Made by a program: the position numbers and the translations under genes | Notes under the pieces: generated by a model | Database searches by the model: none | What the model was told of the DNA's origin: nothing | Seen by the model: the letters and a program-made list of their open reading frames with translations, nothing else | In this document: piece after piece, positions 7,018 to 13,920 of the stretch | Position numbering within the stretch: the first letter of the stretch is position 1 | How the letters are laid out: every line of letters starts with the position of its first letter | NCBI GenBank assembly: GCA_020024645.1 | Contig: JAHHTN010000037.1 | Span: forward strand, 1-17,195 | DNA from: Faecalimonas sp. | GTDB taxonomy: Bacteria > Bacillota > Clostridia > Lachnospirales > Lachnospiraceae | DNA: 17,195 bases | Direction: 5' to 3'

Positions 7018-7963
7018 ATTGTCTTCCCTCCTTCTTTAATAAATCTCTCACATAGTTTTCTAAATTTTCGGTTATTTCCAACTGTACAATCTTGTCCAAC
7101 ACGTCTTTATATCCAAGAATATCTGCATTTTTTTCAAATTGATTCACCTTTGCCAACGACTCTTGCTGCCGAATAATAGGCATATAAATCTTCTGACACA
7201 TTTCCAATAATTTCCACAGCCCTTGCACACATTCCCCAAAATCAATAATGATTTTCCTATACACTCGTAACTGTAGCAATTGTTTAAATAATGTTTGCCA
7301 CTCCTCATATGTAACAGCCTTCAAATCTTCACTTACTTTCATCGGTGCTATATATTCCAATTGTTCCATTCGCCCTGCAACCATACTTATTTTTGTACGA
7401 ATTTTACTATTCTCTTGCCTTACATAATAAAGCAAATCAGCAAGTGTCTGCGAAGATTTGATACATAATCTATCTTCCCAACCAGAATATTCCTCCAAGT
7501 TCAAATACAACACTCTTTCCTCTTTCGCAAATGCTTTTCCAAGAGCGATAGCAAATGACGTTTTTCCTACTCGATGAACAGGCGAATATATTCCTATGAT
7601 TGTACTTTCCCTATATCTACTTTGTTTAAGAAGTTCCTTATCCTCCTCTCCCATATAAATATTAAGTAAATCTGAAAGTATCTGATCTGCTGACTGATAT
7701 TTATAAATTCTATCCTCTTCCTCTATGTTATCTCTTGTCTGTGTCAAATAAATTATTCTTTTTGCTATATTGCTCCGTACGTTTCCATAGCACTTTTCTT
7801 CTAGAAGCAATATTTCAATTGGAAATACTTTCTCTATTTCTTCAATCTGCTCTGGCAAAGAACAAACATATACTGGAAAATTAATTTTCTTTCCCAAAAT
7901 AAATGATAGTTTCTTCGCATAAACGACCTCACTGTCGCAAATTACAAAACAACTTCTCTCCAC
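6971..7963 (-). CDS. CpaE/TadZ-like MinD-superfamily protein, degenerate P-loop
   Basis: A 330-residue protein from a GTG (7963) with AGGAGG five bases upstream. Residues 1-105 look like an atypical receiver-type domain (FVICDSEVVYAKKLSFIL, then ILLLEE at 51-56). Residues about 120-325 form a MinD/ParA-like ATPase: IIGIYSPVHRVGKTSFAIAL (122-141), VLYLNLEEYSG (151-161) and IIIDFGE further on. In the P-loop the family signature KGGxGKT is replaced by VHRVGKT, so the deviant signature lysine and one glycine pair are missing while the GKT is kept. CpaE/TadZ proteins place the pilus machine at a site in the cell. It is the first gene of the operon, next to cpaF, as usual. Confidence 0.83.
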   Translation of the reverse strand: MERSCFVICDSEVVYAKKLSFILGKKINFPVYVCSLPEQIEEIEKVFPIEILLLEEKCYGNVRSNIAKRIIYLTQTRDNIEEEDRIYKYQSADQILSDLLNIYMGEEDKELLKQSRYRESTIIGIYSPVHRVGKTSFAIALGKAFAKEERVLYLNLEEYSGWEDRLCIKSSQTLADLLYYVRQENSKIRTKISMVAGRMEQLEYIAPMKVSEDLKAVTYEEWQTLFKQLLQLRVYRKIIIDFGECVQGLWKLLEMCQKIYMPIIRQQESLAKVNQFEKNADILGYKDVLDKIVQLEITENLENYVRDLLKKEGRQCDSSRAVSWEDIGKD

Positions 7964-8052
7964 AAGTTCCTCCTTAATATATTCAATTTTCTTGTTGGAT
8001 TTCTTGTCCGAATGGACTGACTATATTAGAATCTATGTGATTTATGAGTTGT

Positions 8053-8081
8053 ATTATAAATCTATTTTTCTCTCTTGTCCA
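8053..8081 (-). promoter_or_regulatory. Sigma-A type promoter for the tad operon
   Basis: On the minus strand, TGGACA (8076-8081, 5 of 6 to the -35 consensus) is followed after exactly 17 bases by a perfect TATAAT (8053-8058). Transcription would start near 8046, leaving a leader of about 80 bases before the CpaE-like start. Just upstream lie tandem TTTACAAAG copies (about 8094-8115). No terminator hairpin is visible between bofA and this promoter, so read-through from bofA is also possible. Confidence 0.72.
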
Positions 8082-8117
8082 TAGTTAAAAACAACTTTGT
8101 AAAACTTTGTAAAAATC

Positions 8118-8327
8118 TTACAAAATTCGATACACTAATATACTATAAAGCAAAGCTACACCCGGTATTCCTAAAACGCCCGATACAAAAGCAGATAACG
8201 GATTAATTCCCACTGCAATTTCTATTTGTTTATAAGAAAGATACTGATTAATAAAAAAAATAAGTCCAATACCTATTATTATTCGAACAATAAAATCAAT
8301 CAAAAAAATAGATTGTTTTTTTCCCAT
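8118..8327 (-). CDS. bofA: BofA-family protein, pro-sigma-K processing regulator
   Basis: A 69-residue membrane protein with a first helix at about 8-25 and a second hydrophobic region ending in VGINPLSAFVSGVLGIPGVALLYSI (about 38-62), the conserved C-terminal BofA motif. The first residues MGKKQS are basic. In spore formers BofA sits in the outer forespore membrane and holds the SpoIVFB protease inactive until sigma-K is needed. The ATG at 8327 has a GGGGGAGTG ribosome site. It is transcribed toward the tad operon and diverges from the yaaL-like gene at 8484, unlike the same-strand yaaL-bofA order of Bacillus subtilis. The match is by motif; function in this organism depends on it being a spore former, which cwlD nearby also suggests. 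Confidence 0.85.
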   Translation of the reverse strand: MGKKQSIFLIDFIVRIIIGIGLIFFINQYLSYKQIEIAVGINPLSAFVSGVLGIPGVALLYSILVYRIL

Positions 8328-8483
8328 TTGTCACTCCCCCTTACTTTATATCTATACAAAGTTTTAGCATTTCATTCCTCTTTTTATTAAATACAGATAT
8401 TTTTTTATCCGTGTATGAACCCCCTCTCTTGTGACTATACTAGAATTAGGAACAATAAGTTATCATGGGAAAGAGAGGGTTAT

Positions 8484-8723
8484 ATGAAACTATTTCCAAA
8501 AAATCGAAAAGAAAAAGTTGTTTATACTAAACAAACAAGCTCTCCTATACAAGATGCTGTATTACTAAAAGAAATTGAAAAAGTAAAATCTGATATGGAC
8601 AACGCTTACGAAAATTTCCAAAATGTACTCGATCCCGATTTAATCGACTGTTATATTTTTGAAAGTAATGCTGCATTAAAACGCTATCATTTTCTTTTAA
8701 AACAAGCAAAAAAAATAGTTTAA
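8484..8723 (+). CDS. DUF2508 (YaaL-like) small protein
   Basis: A 79-residue cytoplasmic protein, starting at the ATG at 8484 with AGAGAGGG just upstream; the frame is open for 23 more codons upstream but that part has no family likeness. The basic start MKLFPKNRKEKVVYTK is followed by a helical region with IEKVKSDMDNAYENFQNV and DPDLIDCYIFESNAALKRY, the pattern of DUF2508/YaaL. No function is known for the family. In Bacillus it sits between recR and bofA; here it is next to, but divergent from, bofA. Nine bases of the ribosome site region (AAGAGAGGG, 8471-8479) are the reverse complement of CCCTCTCTT at 8422-8430. The gene ends just before a strong terminator. Confidence 0.82.
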   Translation: MKLFPKNRKEKVVYTKQTSSPIQDAVLLKEIEKVKSDMDNAYENFQNVLDPDLIDCYIFESNAALKRYHFLLKQAKKIV

Positions 8724-8725
8724 AA

Positions 8726-8754
8726 AACAGAATGTGCAAATCGCACATTCTGTT
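8726..8754. terminator. Bidirectional intrinsic terminator
   Basis: A perfect 12-bp stem (AACAGAATGTGC, 8726-8737, with its complement 8743-8754) encloses a 5-base loop between the convergent ends of the DUF2508 gene (plus) and the dCMP deaminase gene (minus). On the minus strand it is followed by a T-rich run (GTTTTTTAAAC), which makes it a strong terminator for the nucleotide-salvage operon; the plus-strand tail (TTCTACTTT) is weaker. Confidence 0.9.
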
Positions 8755-8759
8755 CTACT

Positions 8760-9248
8760 TTATAACTCTATCTCTAATTTTCTTCCTGTACGATGATATT
8801 GGTGATAACGAACTCCTGCACAATCCATCATTCTCTTCGACGCAATGACCGATGGTGTATCTGCATATTTATCACTATCATAGACAATTTCTTTAATTCC
8901 CGCTTGAATAATCGCTTTTGCACATTCATTACATGGAAAAAGAGAGACATACAATTTTGCTCCTGCAAGGCTTCCACCGCTATAATTCAAAATAGCATTC
9001 AACTCGCTATGTACTGTATATACATATTTTGTTTCTAGTGGCTCCTCCCCATCTCTTTTCCATGGAAATTCATCATCTGAACACCCTTTCGGTAATCCAT
9101 TATAACCCATCGAAAGAATCTTGTTATCCTGACTTACAATGCAACATCCTACTTGCGTACTTGGATCTTTCGAACGCAATCCTGACAACATCGCAACTCC
9201 CATGAAATATTCATCCCATGAAATATAATCTCTTCTTTTTTCGCTCAT
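8760..9248 (-). CDS. comEB: Deoxycytidylate (dCMP) deaminase, ComEB-like
   Basis: This 162-residue protein from the ATG at 9248 (AAGGTGG upstream) carries the zinc-dependent cytidine/deoxycytidylate deaminase signature: YTVHSELNAI (zinc ligand His and catalytic Glu) and LFPCNECAKAII (PCxxC, two zinc cysteines), with SKDPSTQVGCCIV near the N-terminus. It converts dCMP to dUMP, feeding dTMP synthesis, in the cytoplasm. A longer frame reaching 9296 overlaps upp and lacks a ribosome site. It is 16 bases downstream of upp and ends at the shared terminator, so the two are probably one transcript with the Sua5-type gene. Family assignment is firm. Confidence 0.93.
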   Translation of the reverse strand: MSEKRRDYISWDEYFMGVAMLSGLRSKDPSTQVGCCIVSQDNKILSMGYNGLPKGCSDDEFPWKRDGEEPLETKYVYTVHSELNAILNYSGGSLAGAKLYVSLFPCNECAKAIIQAGIKEIVYDSDKYADTPSVIASKRMMDCAGVRYHQYHRTGRKLEIEL

Positions 9249-9264
9249 GTTTCCACCTTCTGTA

Positions 9265-9894
9265 CTATTTTGTACCGAATATACGATCTCCTGCATCGCC
9301 TAGTCCTGGTACAATATATCCATGCTCATTTAATTTCTTATCTAAAGCTCCAATATAAATATCTACATCTGGATGTGCTTTCTTCATACGTTCCACCCCT
9401 TCAGGTGCCGCAATAATACATAAGAAACGAATATTTTTTACTCCTTTATCTTTTAACATCTGAATTGCTGCTACACTTGAGCCACCTGTTGCTAACATTG
9501 GGTCAACAACAAATACATCTCTCTCTTCACAATCTGCTGGTAATTTACAATAGTATTCCACTGGTTCTAATGTATCTGGATCACGATACAAACCAATATG
9601 ACCGACTTTTGCTGCTGGGATCATTGCTAACATTCCTTCTACCATACCAAGTCCTGCTCTTAAAATAGGCACAACTGCCAATTTTTTCCCTGCAAGTTCT
9701 TTTTCAACTGTTTCACAAATTGGAGTCTGAATTGTTACATCTTGTAATTTCAAATCTCTTGTTGCCTCATAGCAGATTAACATTGCAATCTCACTAATCA
9801 TCTCTCTAAAGTCTTTTGAACCTAAATCTTCTCTTCTGATATAACTAATTTTATGACGAATCAACGGATGCTCCATTACATGTACTTTTGCCAT
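9265..9894 (-). CDS. upp: Uracil phosphoribosyltransferase
   Basis: A 209-residue enzyme, the usual length, starting MAKVHVMEHPLIRHK. It has the PRPP-binding loop VVDPMLATGGS, the flexible-loop region VPILRAGLGM and the C-terminal uracil site GYIVPGLGDAGDRIFGTK. It salvages uracil to UMP using PRPP in the cytoplasm. The start at 9894 fits the family; a GTG at 9906 would add MRKK, and neither has a strong Shine-Dalgarno sequence. It lies 16 bases after the Sua5-type gene, in the order found in many clostridia (ywlC, often rpiB, upp, comEB), with rpiB absent here. Confidence 0.96.
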   Translation of the reverse strand: MAKVHVMEHPLIRHKISYIRREDLGSKDFREMISEIAMLICYEATRDLKLQDVTIQTPICETVEKELAGKKLAVVPILRAGLGMVEGMLAMIPAAKVGHIGLYRDPDTLEPVEYYCKLPADCEERDVFVVDPMLATGGSSVAAIQMLKDKGVKNIRFLCIIAAPEGVERMKKAHPDVDIYIGALDKKLNEHGYIVPGLGDAGDRIFGTK

Positions 9895-9910
9895 CTTTTT
9901 TCTCACTTTC

Positions 9911-11431
9911 TTATTTCTTTACTTCTTCATTTAATTTTTCTGCAAGTTTTTTTATCATTTCTTTCAATATTTCAAAAGACTTTCCATATTCCACCAATGG
10001 CTGTCCATAGGCTGATGGAACTTCTTTATCAATCTCCACATATTCACTCAATGTATAAACATGTTTCACATATTCATAATCAGTAACGATTTTCCATTTC
10101 TGATTTTCCTCAAGAGTTAAAACAAGGGTATCCTCATCTAAGTCAGCTTCGCTAAAAGCAACTGTCTCATGACCTTCAAGTGTCATCTGATGACTTTTCA
10201 TAATTGCTTCTGCTTTCTGATTCGCTGGCTCTGGAAATAAAACAATCATTCCTCTTGATTCTATCTCGTATTCTTGAATCAAATCTTGATTTCGCAATAA
10301 CTCTGCCGCCATAGGTCCCCTGCTATTGTCACTTTTGCTAACAAAAACAACCCTTCTAAATTTTTGCTTAGATGCAATCTCATGGGCATCAATAATCTGA
10401 TGACCTGCTGCTTTCTCTAAACGATTCATAATCGCACTTCCGATTCCATCAACCGAAAAAGACTCACTATAAATACAATCTACATTTTCGTCATCAAACT
10501 CTCTCAACACTTTATAGAGATTCTTGGCAATAGAGCTTTGATTTTCTCTTGTTCCTATCGTCTTAATAACACCTGTAGTATATCGAGATACTGTCTCTGT
10601 ACTGGCAATAATACCCACCTTTTTTCCCTTCTTACTCTTTTCATAAGCAAGTTGTTTGATTGCATTCACTTCATCTTTCAGTGTTCCCTGCACAATTTTT
10701 AACTGTGCTTTCGGTGCATAATGACGATACTTCATCCCTGGTGCTTTTGGTGCCTCATCTGTTTCTTCACCAAGAAGTGTCTTATCTATCTGAACTTCTC
10801 CGATGACTTCTTCAATCATTTTCTCCGTAATTGCTCCTGGTCTTAAAATCATTGGAGGTTCTATTGTCATGTCTACAATAGTTGACTCTACACCGATATC
10901 TACACTTCCTCCGTCTAAAATCATATCAATTCGTCCATTCATATCTTCCTCAACATGTTTTGCCGTTGTCGGACTTGGACGCCCTGAGGTGTTAGCGCTT
11001 GGTGCAGAAATATATCCGCCTCCTTCTAAAATTAATTCTCTAGCAATATTATCATCTGGCATACGAGCGGCAACTGTATCTAATCCTCCTGTTGTTCCAT
11101 ACGGTACAATATCTGATTTTTCAAAAATCATGGTAAGTGGTCCTGGCCAAAATGCTTCAGCTAAATCCATTGCCTTTTTAGAAATATTCTGCACAATTCT
11201 GTTCAAATCGCCAAGAGCAGCAATATGAATAATCAACGGATTATCTGAAGGTCTACCTTTCGCCTCATATGTTTTCTTTGCCGCTTCCTCATCAAGTGCA
11301 TTCGCACCAAGCCCATATACTGTTTCCGTTGGAAACGCAACTAATCCCCCTTCTCGTATAATTCTGCCAGCCTGCTCTATAACTTCTTTCTCTATTTGGT
11401 TTTTATCTACTTTTCTTATTATTGTTTCCAT
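9911..11431 (-). CDS. ywlC: Sua5/YwlC threonylcarbamoyl-AMP synthase fused to inactive-looking LMW phosphatase domain
   Basis: The start is the ATG at 11431 (METIIRKV); the frame is open 29 codons further up but without family likeness. Residues about 10-335 are Sua5/YwlC: GGLVAFPTETVYGLGANA, KGRPSDNPLIIHI, SAPSANTSGRPSPT, DGGSVDIGVESTIVD and APGMKYRHYAPKA. This enzyme makes threonylcarbamoyl-AMP for the t6A37 tRNA modification. Residues about 358-500 are homologous to low-molecular-weight protein tyrosine phosphatases (YwlE type), but the P-loop VxCxxNxxRS reads FVSKSDNSRGP, with Ser365 in place of the nucleophilic Cys, and the acid-loop DPYG is SAYG (473-476), losing the general acid. The domain is therefore probably not a phosphatase and may bind a ligand or partner. 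Total 506 residues. The second domain's loss of both residues is seen; its role is unknown. Confidence 0.9.
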   Translation of the reverse strand: METIIRKVDKNQIEKEVIEQAGRIIREGGLVAFPTETVYGLGANALDEEAAKKTYEAKGRPSDNPLIIHIAALGDLNRIVQNISKKAMDLAEAFWPGPLTMIFEKSDIVPYGTTGGLDTVAARMPDDNIARELILEGGGYISAPSANTSGRPSPTTAKHVEEDMNGRIDMILDGGSVDIGVESTIVDMTIEPPMILRPGAITEKMIEEVIGEVQIDKTLLGEETDEAPKAPGMKYRHYAPKAQLKIVQGTLKDEVNAIKQLAYEKSKKGKKVGIIASTETVSRYTTGVIKTIGTRENQSSIAKNLYKVLREFDDENVDCIYSESFSVDGIGSAIMNRLEKAAGHQIIDAHEIASKQKFRRVVFVSKSDNSRGPMAAELLRNQDLIQEYEIESRGMIVLFPEPANQKAEAIMKSHQMTLEGHETVAFSEADLDEDTLVLTLEENQKWKIVTDYEYVKHVYTLSEYVEIDKEVPSAYGQPLVEYGKSFEILKEMIKKLAEKLNEEVKK

Positions 11432-11438
11432 AAGTTTT

Positions 11439-11447
11439 ATTATACCA
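11439..11447 (-). promoter_or_regulatory. Extended -10 promoter, possible leaderless start of ywlC
   Basis: TGGTATAAT on the minus strand (TATAAT at 11439-11444, extended TGn at 11445-11447) lies seven bases from the ATG of the ywlC gene, so transcription would begin at or next to the start codon. There is no Shine-Dalgarno sequence before that ATG, which fits a leaderless mRNA. The -35 region is only a T-tract. Confidence 0.55.
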
Positions 11448-11477
11448 TTATTATGACGAAAAAAAAACCCACTAGTC

Positions 11478-12059
11478 CTATTCCTCTTGTTTTTGTAAAA
11501 TATGTATAATGCCATCACATATAACTTGTGCTACTTTTTCCTGATATTCCTTTTTTGAAAGTTTCTTTGCTTCCTCCCAATTACTCAAAAATCCACATTC
11601 TACAATAATTGTAGGAACTTCTGTTTTTTTCAGCATATAATATGTATTATTTCCTTTGCATACTCTCTTATTTTTTTTGTCAAATAATCGGAACATTTCT
11701 TGCATGATCTCTGCAGCCTCTTTTCCTTCTTTAGAATTTGTAAAATAAAAAACCTGTGCCCCCCTTATCTCCTCTTGCGTATAACTATTTTGATGAATGC
11801 TAACTGCAAGTTCTGGTTTTGTTCTATTAATCAGCTTTACTCTTTCTTTCATGTCAGCTACTTTTGTATCAGCAAGTCCCTTATCTTCTCTTCTTGTCAT
11901 CTTAACCGCAATTTTCTTCTTTTTTAATTTCTCTTCTACTTTTTTTGCAATACTTAAATTAATATCTTTTTCCTTTTTTCCATTAACTCCTATTTTACCC
12001 GGATCAGAACACCCATGTGCTGATTGTAGTTTACGCAAATTGTGATATGTATTCCCCAA
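11478..12059 (-). pseudogene. cwlD: cwlD-type N-acetylmuramoyl-L-alanine amidase, 5' end lost to ICE insertion
   Basis: The homologous part runs from about 12020 (AHGCSDPGKIGVNG) to the stop at 11478. It matches the Amidase_3 family: first zinc His in the former D-x-G-H-G-G motif (here SAHGC), Glu in GKKEKDINL, His in LAVSIHQNS, and catalytic Glu in TIIVECGFLSN. The signal peptide and first beta strand of a normal CwlD (about 40-60 residues) are missing; the upstream codons from a TTG at 12059 (MGNTYHNLRKLQS) do not belong to the family and come from the inserted element. CwlD acts with PdaA to make muramic-delta-lactam in the spore cortex. The remaining fragment has no export signal, so it is almost surely inactive in the envelope. 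The other half should lie at the far end of the ICE. Confidence 0.85.
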
Positions 12060-12089
12060 TATATATGGGGAGTTAGAAATGTATTGAGA

Positions 12090-13718
12090 TTAGATAGCCT
12101 TTTTCTCCAAGTCCTCACAGTAAACGCTTGAAAATAAATGTTCCAGTTCATTTCCGAAGTTGTATGAGATTTTAAGTTTGTGGTTTTCATAAACTGTTAT
12201 CTGGTCTATCATTTCCACTATAATATCTCTGTCTAATTCTTCAATGTCTTTCAGTTCCAACAACCGCCTTAACCACGGTGTTTCAAAAACATCTTCTGTT
12301 ACACTTTCCTTTTTCTTTGCTTCCAGCGTTTCAATCTGTTTGGAGTAAAGCGTTTCTTTTTGTTGATAGTCCTCTCGATAAGAAAGAAATTCTTCTTTAG
12401 AAATCAGTTCGTCTTTGTAATCTTCATAAATTGACTTTTTCAGCTTCTTCACTCTTTCAAGTTCTGCTTTTAACTTTGTCAGTTCTATGTCTGTTGATTT
12501 TCTGATTTTTGTTGCTGTGAAAGATTGTGATTTTACAAGTTCCTGCAAGTTCTCTACATTGCGGATAATCTGCTTTAAATCTCCCAGCACAATATCATTC
12601 AATACTTGAAATGGGAGCGTGTGCGGAGTGCAATAATCTTTTCCGCTTCTTTTGTAAGTTCCACAATAGAATGAATAGGACTTACTTCCGTCAGCACGTC
12701 GCCAGAAATTTTTCATCATTGCCCGACCACAATCGCCACACTTGATAAAACCTGCAAAGATATTTTTATTTGTTTCTAAATCAATATCCCTATGCTTTTT
12801 CGTCAGCAATTTTTGTACCTTATCCCACAGTTGACGGTCTATAATCGGTTCATGTGTATTTTCAACCCTTATCCAGTTTTCTTTCTCAACTGGACGCTGT
12901 TTGCTTCTCATACGTTGATGTTTCTTTCCTTGTACCATGTTTCCAATATAAAGCTCATTTTGTAACATCACTTTAATCGTGGAATACGTCCAATAAGAAG
13001 TTTTCTCTAAACGGTTACAATTTTTGTAATTTTCGCCGTTGAGCTTTTTATATTCCGACGGGCAAAGGATACCTTCTGCATTTAATATTTTTGCAATGCT
13101 CTGTTTTCCTATCCCTTGTGCGTACATACTGAATACCCGTTTTACAACTTCGGACGCATATTCATCAATCACAAGTTTATTTTTATTTGCAGGAGATTTC
13201 TTATAACCATAACTTGTAAAAGCTCCGATAAATTCTCCTGCTTTCTGCTTTGATTTTACAGTCGCTTGAATTTTATTAGAAATATCTCTGGCATACTGTT
13301 CGTTGAATATATTTTTAATAGGAAGTAACATATCGTATGCCTGCTTCATACTATCAATATTATCTGTTACAGAAATAAAACGAACATTAAGCTCTGGAAA
13401 TATTCTTTCCAAGTATCGCCCCGTATCAATGTAATCTCGTCCGAAACGGGAAAGGTCTTTTACAACAACGCAATTTACTTTGTTATCCTCAATGTCAGCA
13501 ATCATTCTATGAAAGTCTGGTCTATTAAAATTCGTTCCCGTAAAACCGTCATCAATATAAACATCATATAGGATAAAGTCATCATGCTTGTTCACATATT
13601 CTGTTAAAAGTTTTCTCTGATTTCCTACACTATCGCTTTCTTCCTTATCTCCGTCCTCTCGTGATAATCTGATATAAATAGCCACGTTAAATAAGTTTGA
13701 ACCTTTTTGATAAATCAT
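12090..13718 (-). CDS. TndX-like large serine recombinase
   Basis: A 542-residue large serine recombinase, close in length to TndX of Tn5397. The catalytic N-terminal domain contains YIRLSREDGD with the nucleophilic Ser at about 19, and DLSRFGRDYIDTGRYLE (88-104) with the active-site arginines. A recombinase domain follows (about 165-300), then a zinc ribbon with C327, C330, C352 and C363, then a predicted coiled coil (about 400-480) that in this class controls direction. It would cut and join the ICE ends during integration and excision. The ATG at 13718 has AGGTGG five bases upstream. The gene is terminal in the ICE, next to the interrupted cwlD, as expected for an integrase. Intact by eye. 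Confidence 0.94.
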   Translation of the reverse strand: MIYQKGSNLFNVAIYIRLSREDGDKEESDSVGNQRKLLTEYVNKHDDFILYDVYIDDGFTGTNFNRPDFHRMIADIEDNKVNCVVVKDLSRFGRDYIDTGRYLERIFPELNVRFISVTDNIDSMKQAYDMLLPIKNIFNEQYARDISNKIQATVKSKQKAGEFIGAFTSYGYKKSPANKNKLVIDEYASEVVKRVFSMYAQGIGKQSIAKILNAEGILCPSEYKKLNGENYKNCNRLEKTSYWTYSTIKVMLQNELYIGNMVQGKKHQRMRSKQRPVEKENWIRVENTHEPIIDRQLWDKVQKLLTKKHRDIDLETNKNIFAGFIKCGDCGRAMMKNFWRRADGSKSYSFYCGTYKRSGKDYCTPHTLPFQVLNDIVLGDLKQIIRNVENLQELVKSQSFTATKIRKSTDIELTKLKAELERVKKLKKSIYEDYKDELISKEEFLSYREDYQQKETLYSKQIETLEAKKKESVTEDVFETPWLRRLLELKDIEELDRDIIVEMIDQITVYENHKLKISYNFGNELEHLFSSVYCEDLEKKAI

Positions 13719-13736
13719 TTTTCCACCTATTCAACT

Positions 13737-13782
13737 GCCGTACCTATGATAATATTATACCATAAAGTACGGCTTCTTTCCA
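13737..13782 (-). promoter_or_regulatory. Recombinase promoter framed by an inverted repeat
   Basis: On the minus strand TGGAAA (13777-13782) and TATAAT (13754-13759) are 17 bases apart, with an extended TG before the -10, about 20-35 bases ahead of the recombinase start. A perfect 7-bp inverted repeat, GCCGTAC at 13737-13743 and GTACGGC at 13767-13773, frames the -10, suggesting an operator for control or self-control of the recombinase. Confidence 0.55.
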
Positions 13783-13797
13783 TTGTTTTCAAGGGTT

Positions 13798-13920
13798 TTA
13801 CCCTCTTGATAGTCCTTTTTTTACATGAGATTTCACGATACGGACAAGCAATTCCTCTACGGAAAATTTACCTAAAAATTCTCGTTCTACGATATATTGT
13901 GCAGGTTCTTTTTTAGCCAA
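13798..13920 (-). CDS. Small basic protein upstream of the recombinase (40 aa)
   Basis: A 40-codon frame begins at a TTG (13920) with a strong AAGGGGG ribosome site nine bases upstream, and ends at 13798. The product reads AKKEPAQYIVEREFLG followed by KFSVEELLVRIVKSHV, basic at both ends (many Lys/Arg) with an amphipathic centre, no membrane helix. It sits directly before the recombinase, the place of xis-type or TnpW-type accessory genes in related elements, so a directionality or accessory factor is possible; I do not recognise the family with certainty. An ATG start is absent because TAG lies in frame just upstream. Confidence 0.6.
   Translation of the reverse strand: MAKKEPAQYIVEREFLGKFSVEELLVRIVKSHVKKGLSRG

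Noticed and set aside
10803..11228. Plus-strand ORF of 141 codons within ywlC
   Set aside because: It is the mirror of a strongly conserved coding region and has no ribosome site or family likeness.
11448..11480. Terminator between cwlD and ywlC
   Set aside because: There is a T-run on the minus strand after ACTAGTGGG, but no stable stem precedes it.
12054..12070. Palindrome CCCCA...TGGGG as the ICE terminal repeat
   Set aside because: Its stem is only five bases, and serine-recombinase ICEs do not need terminal inverted repeats. It may be part of an attachment site but cannot be shown without the other end.
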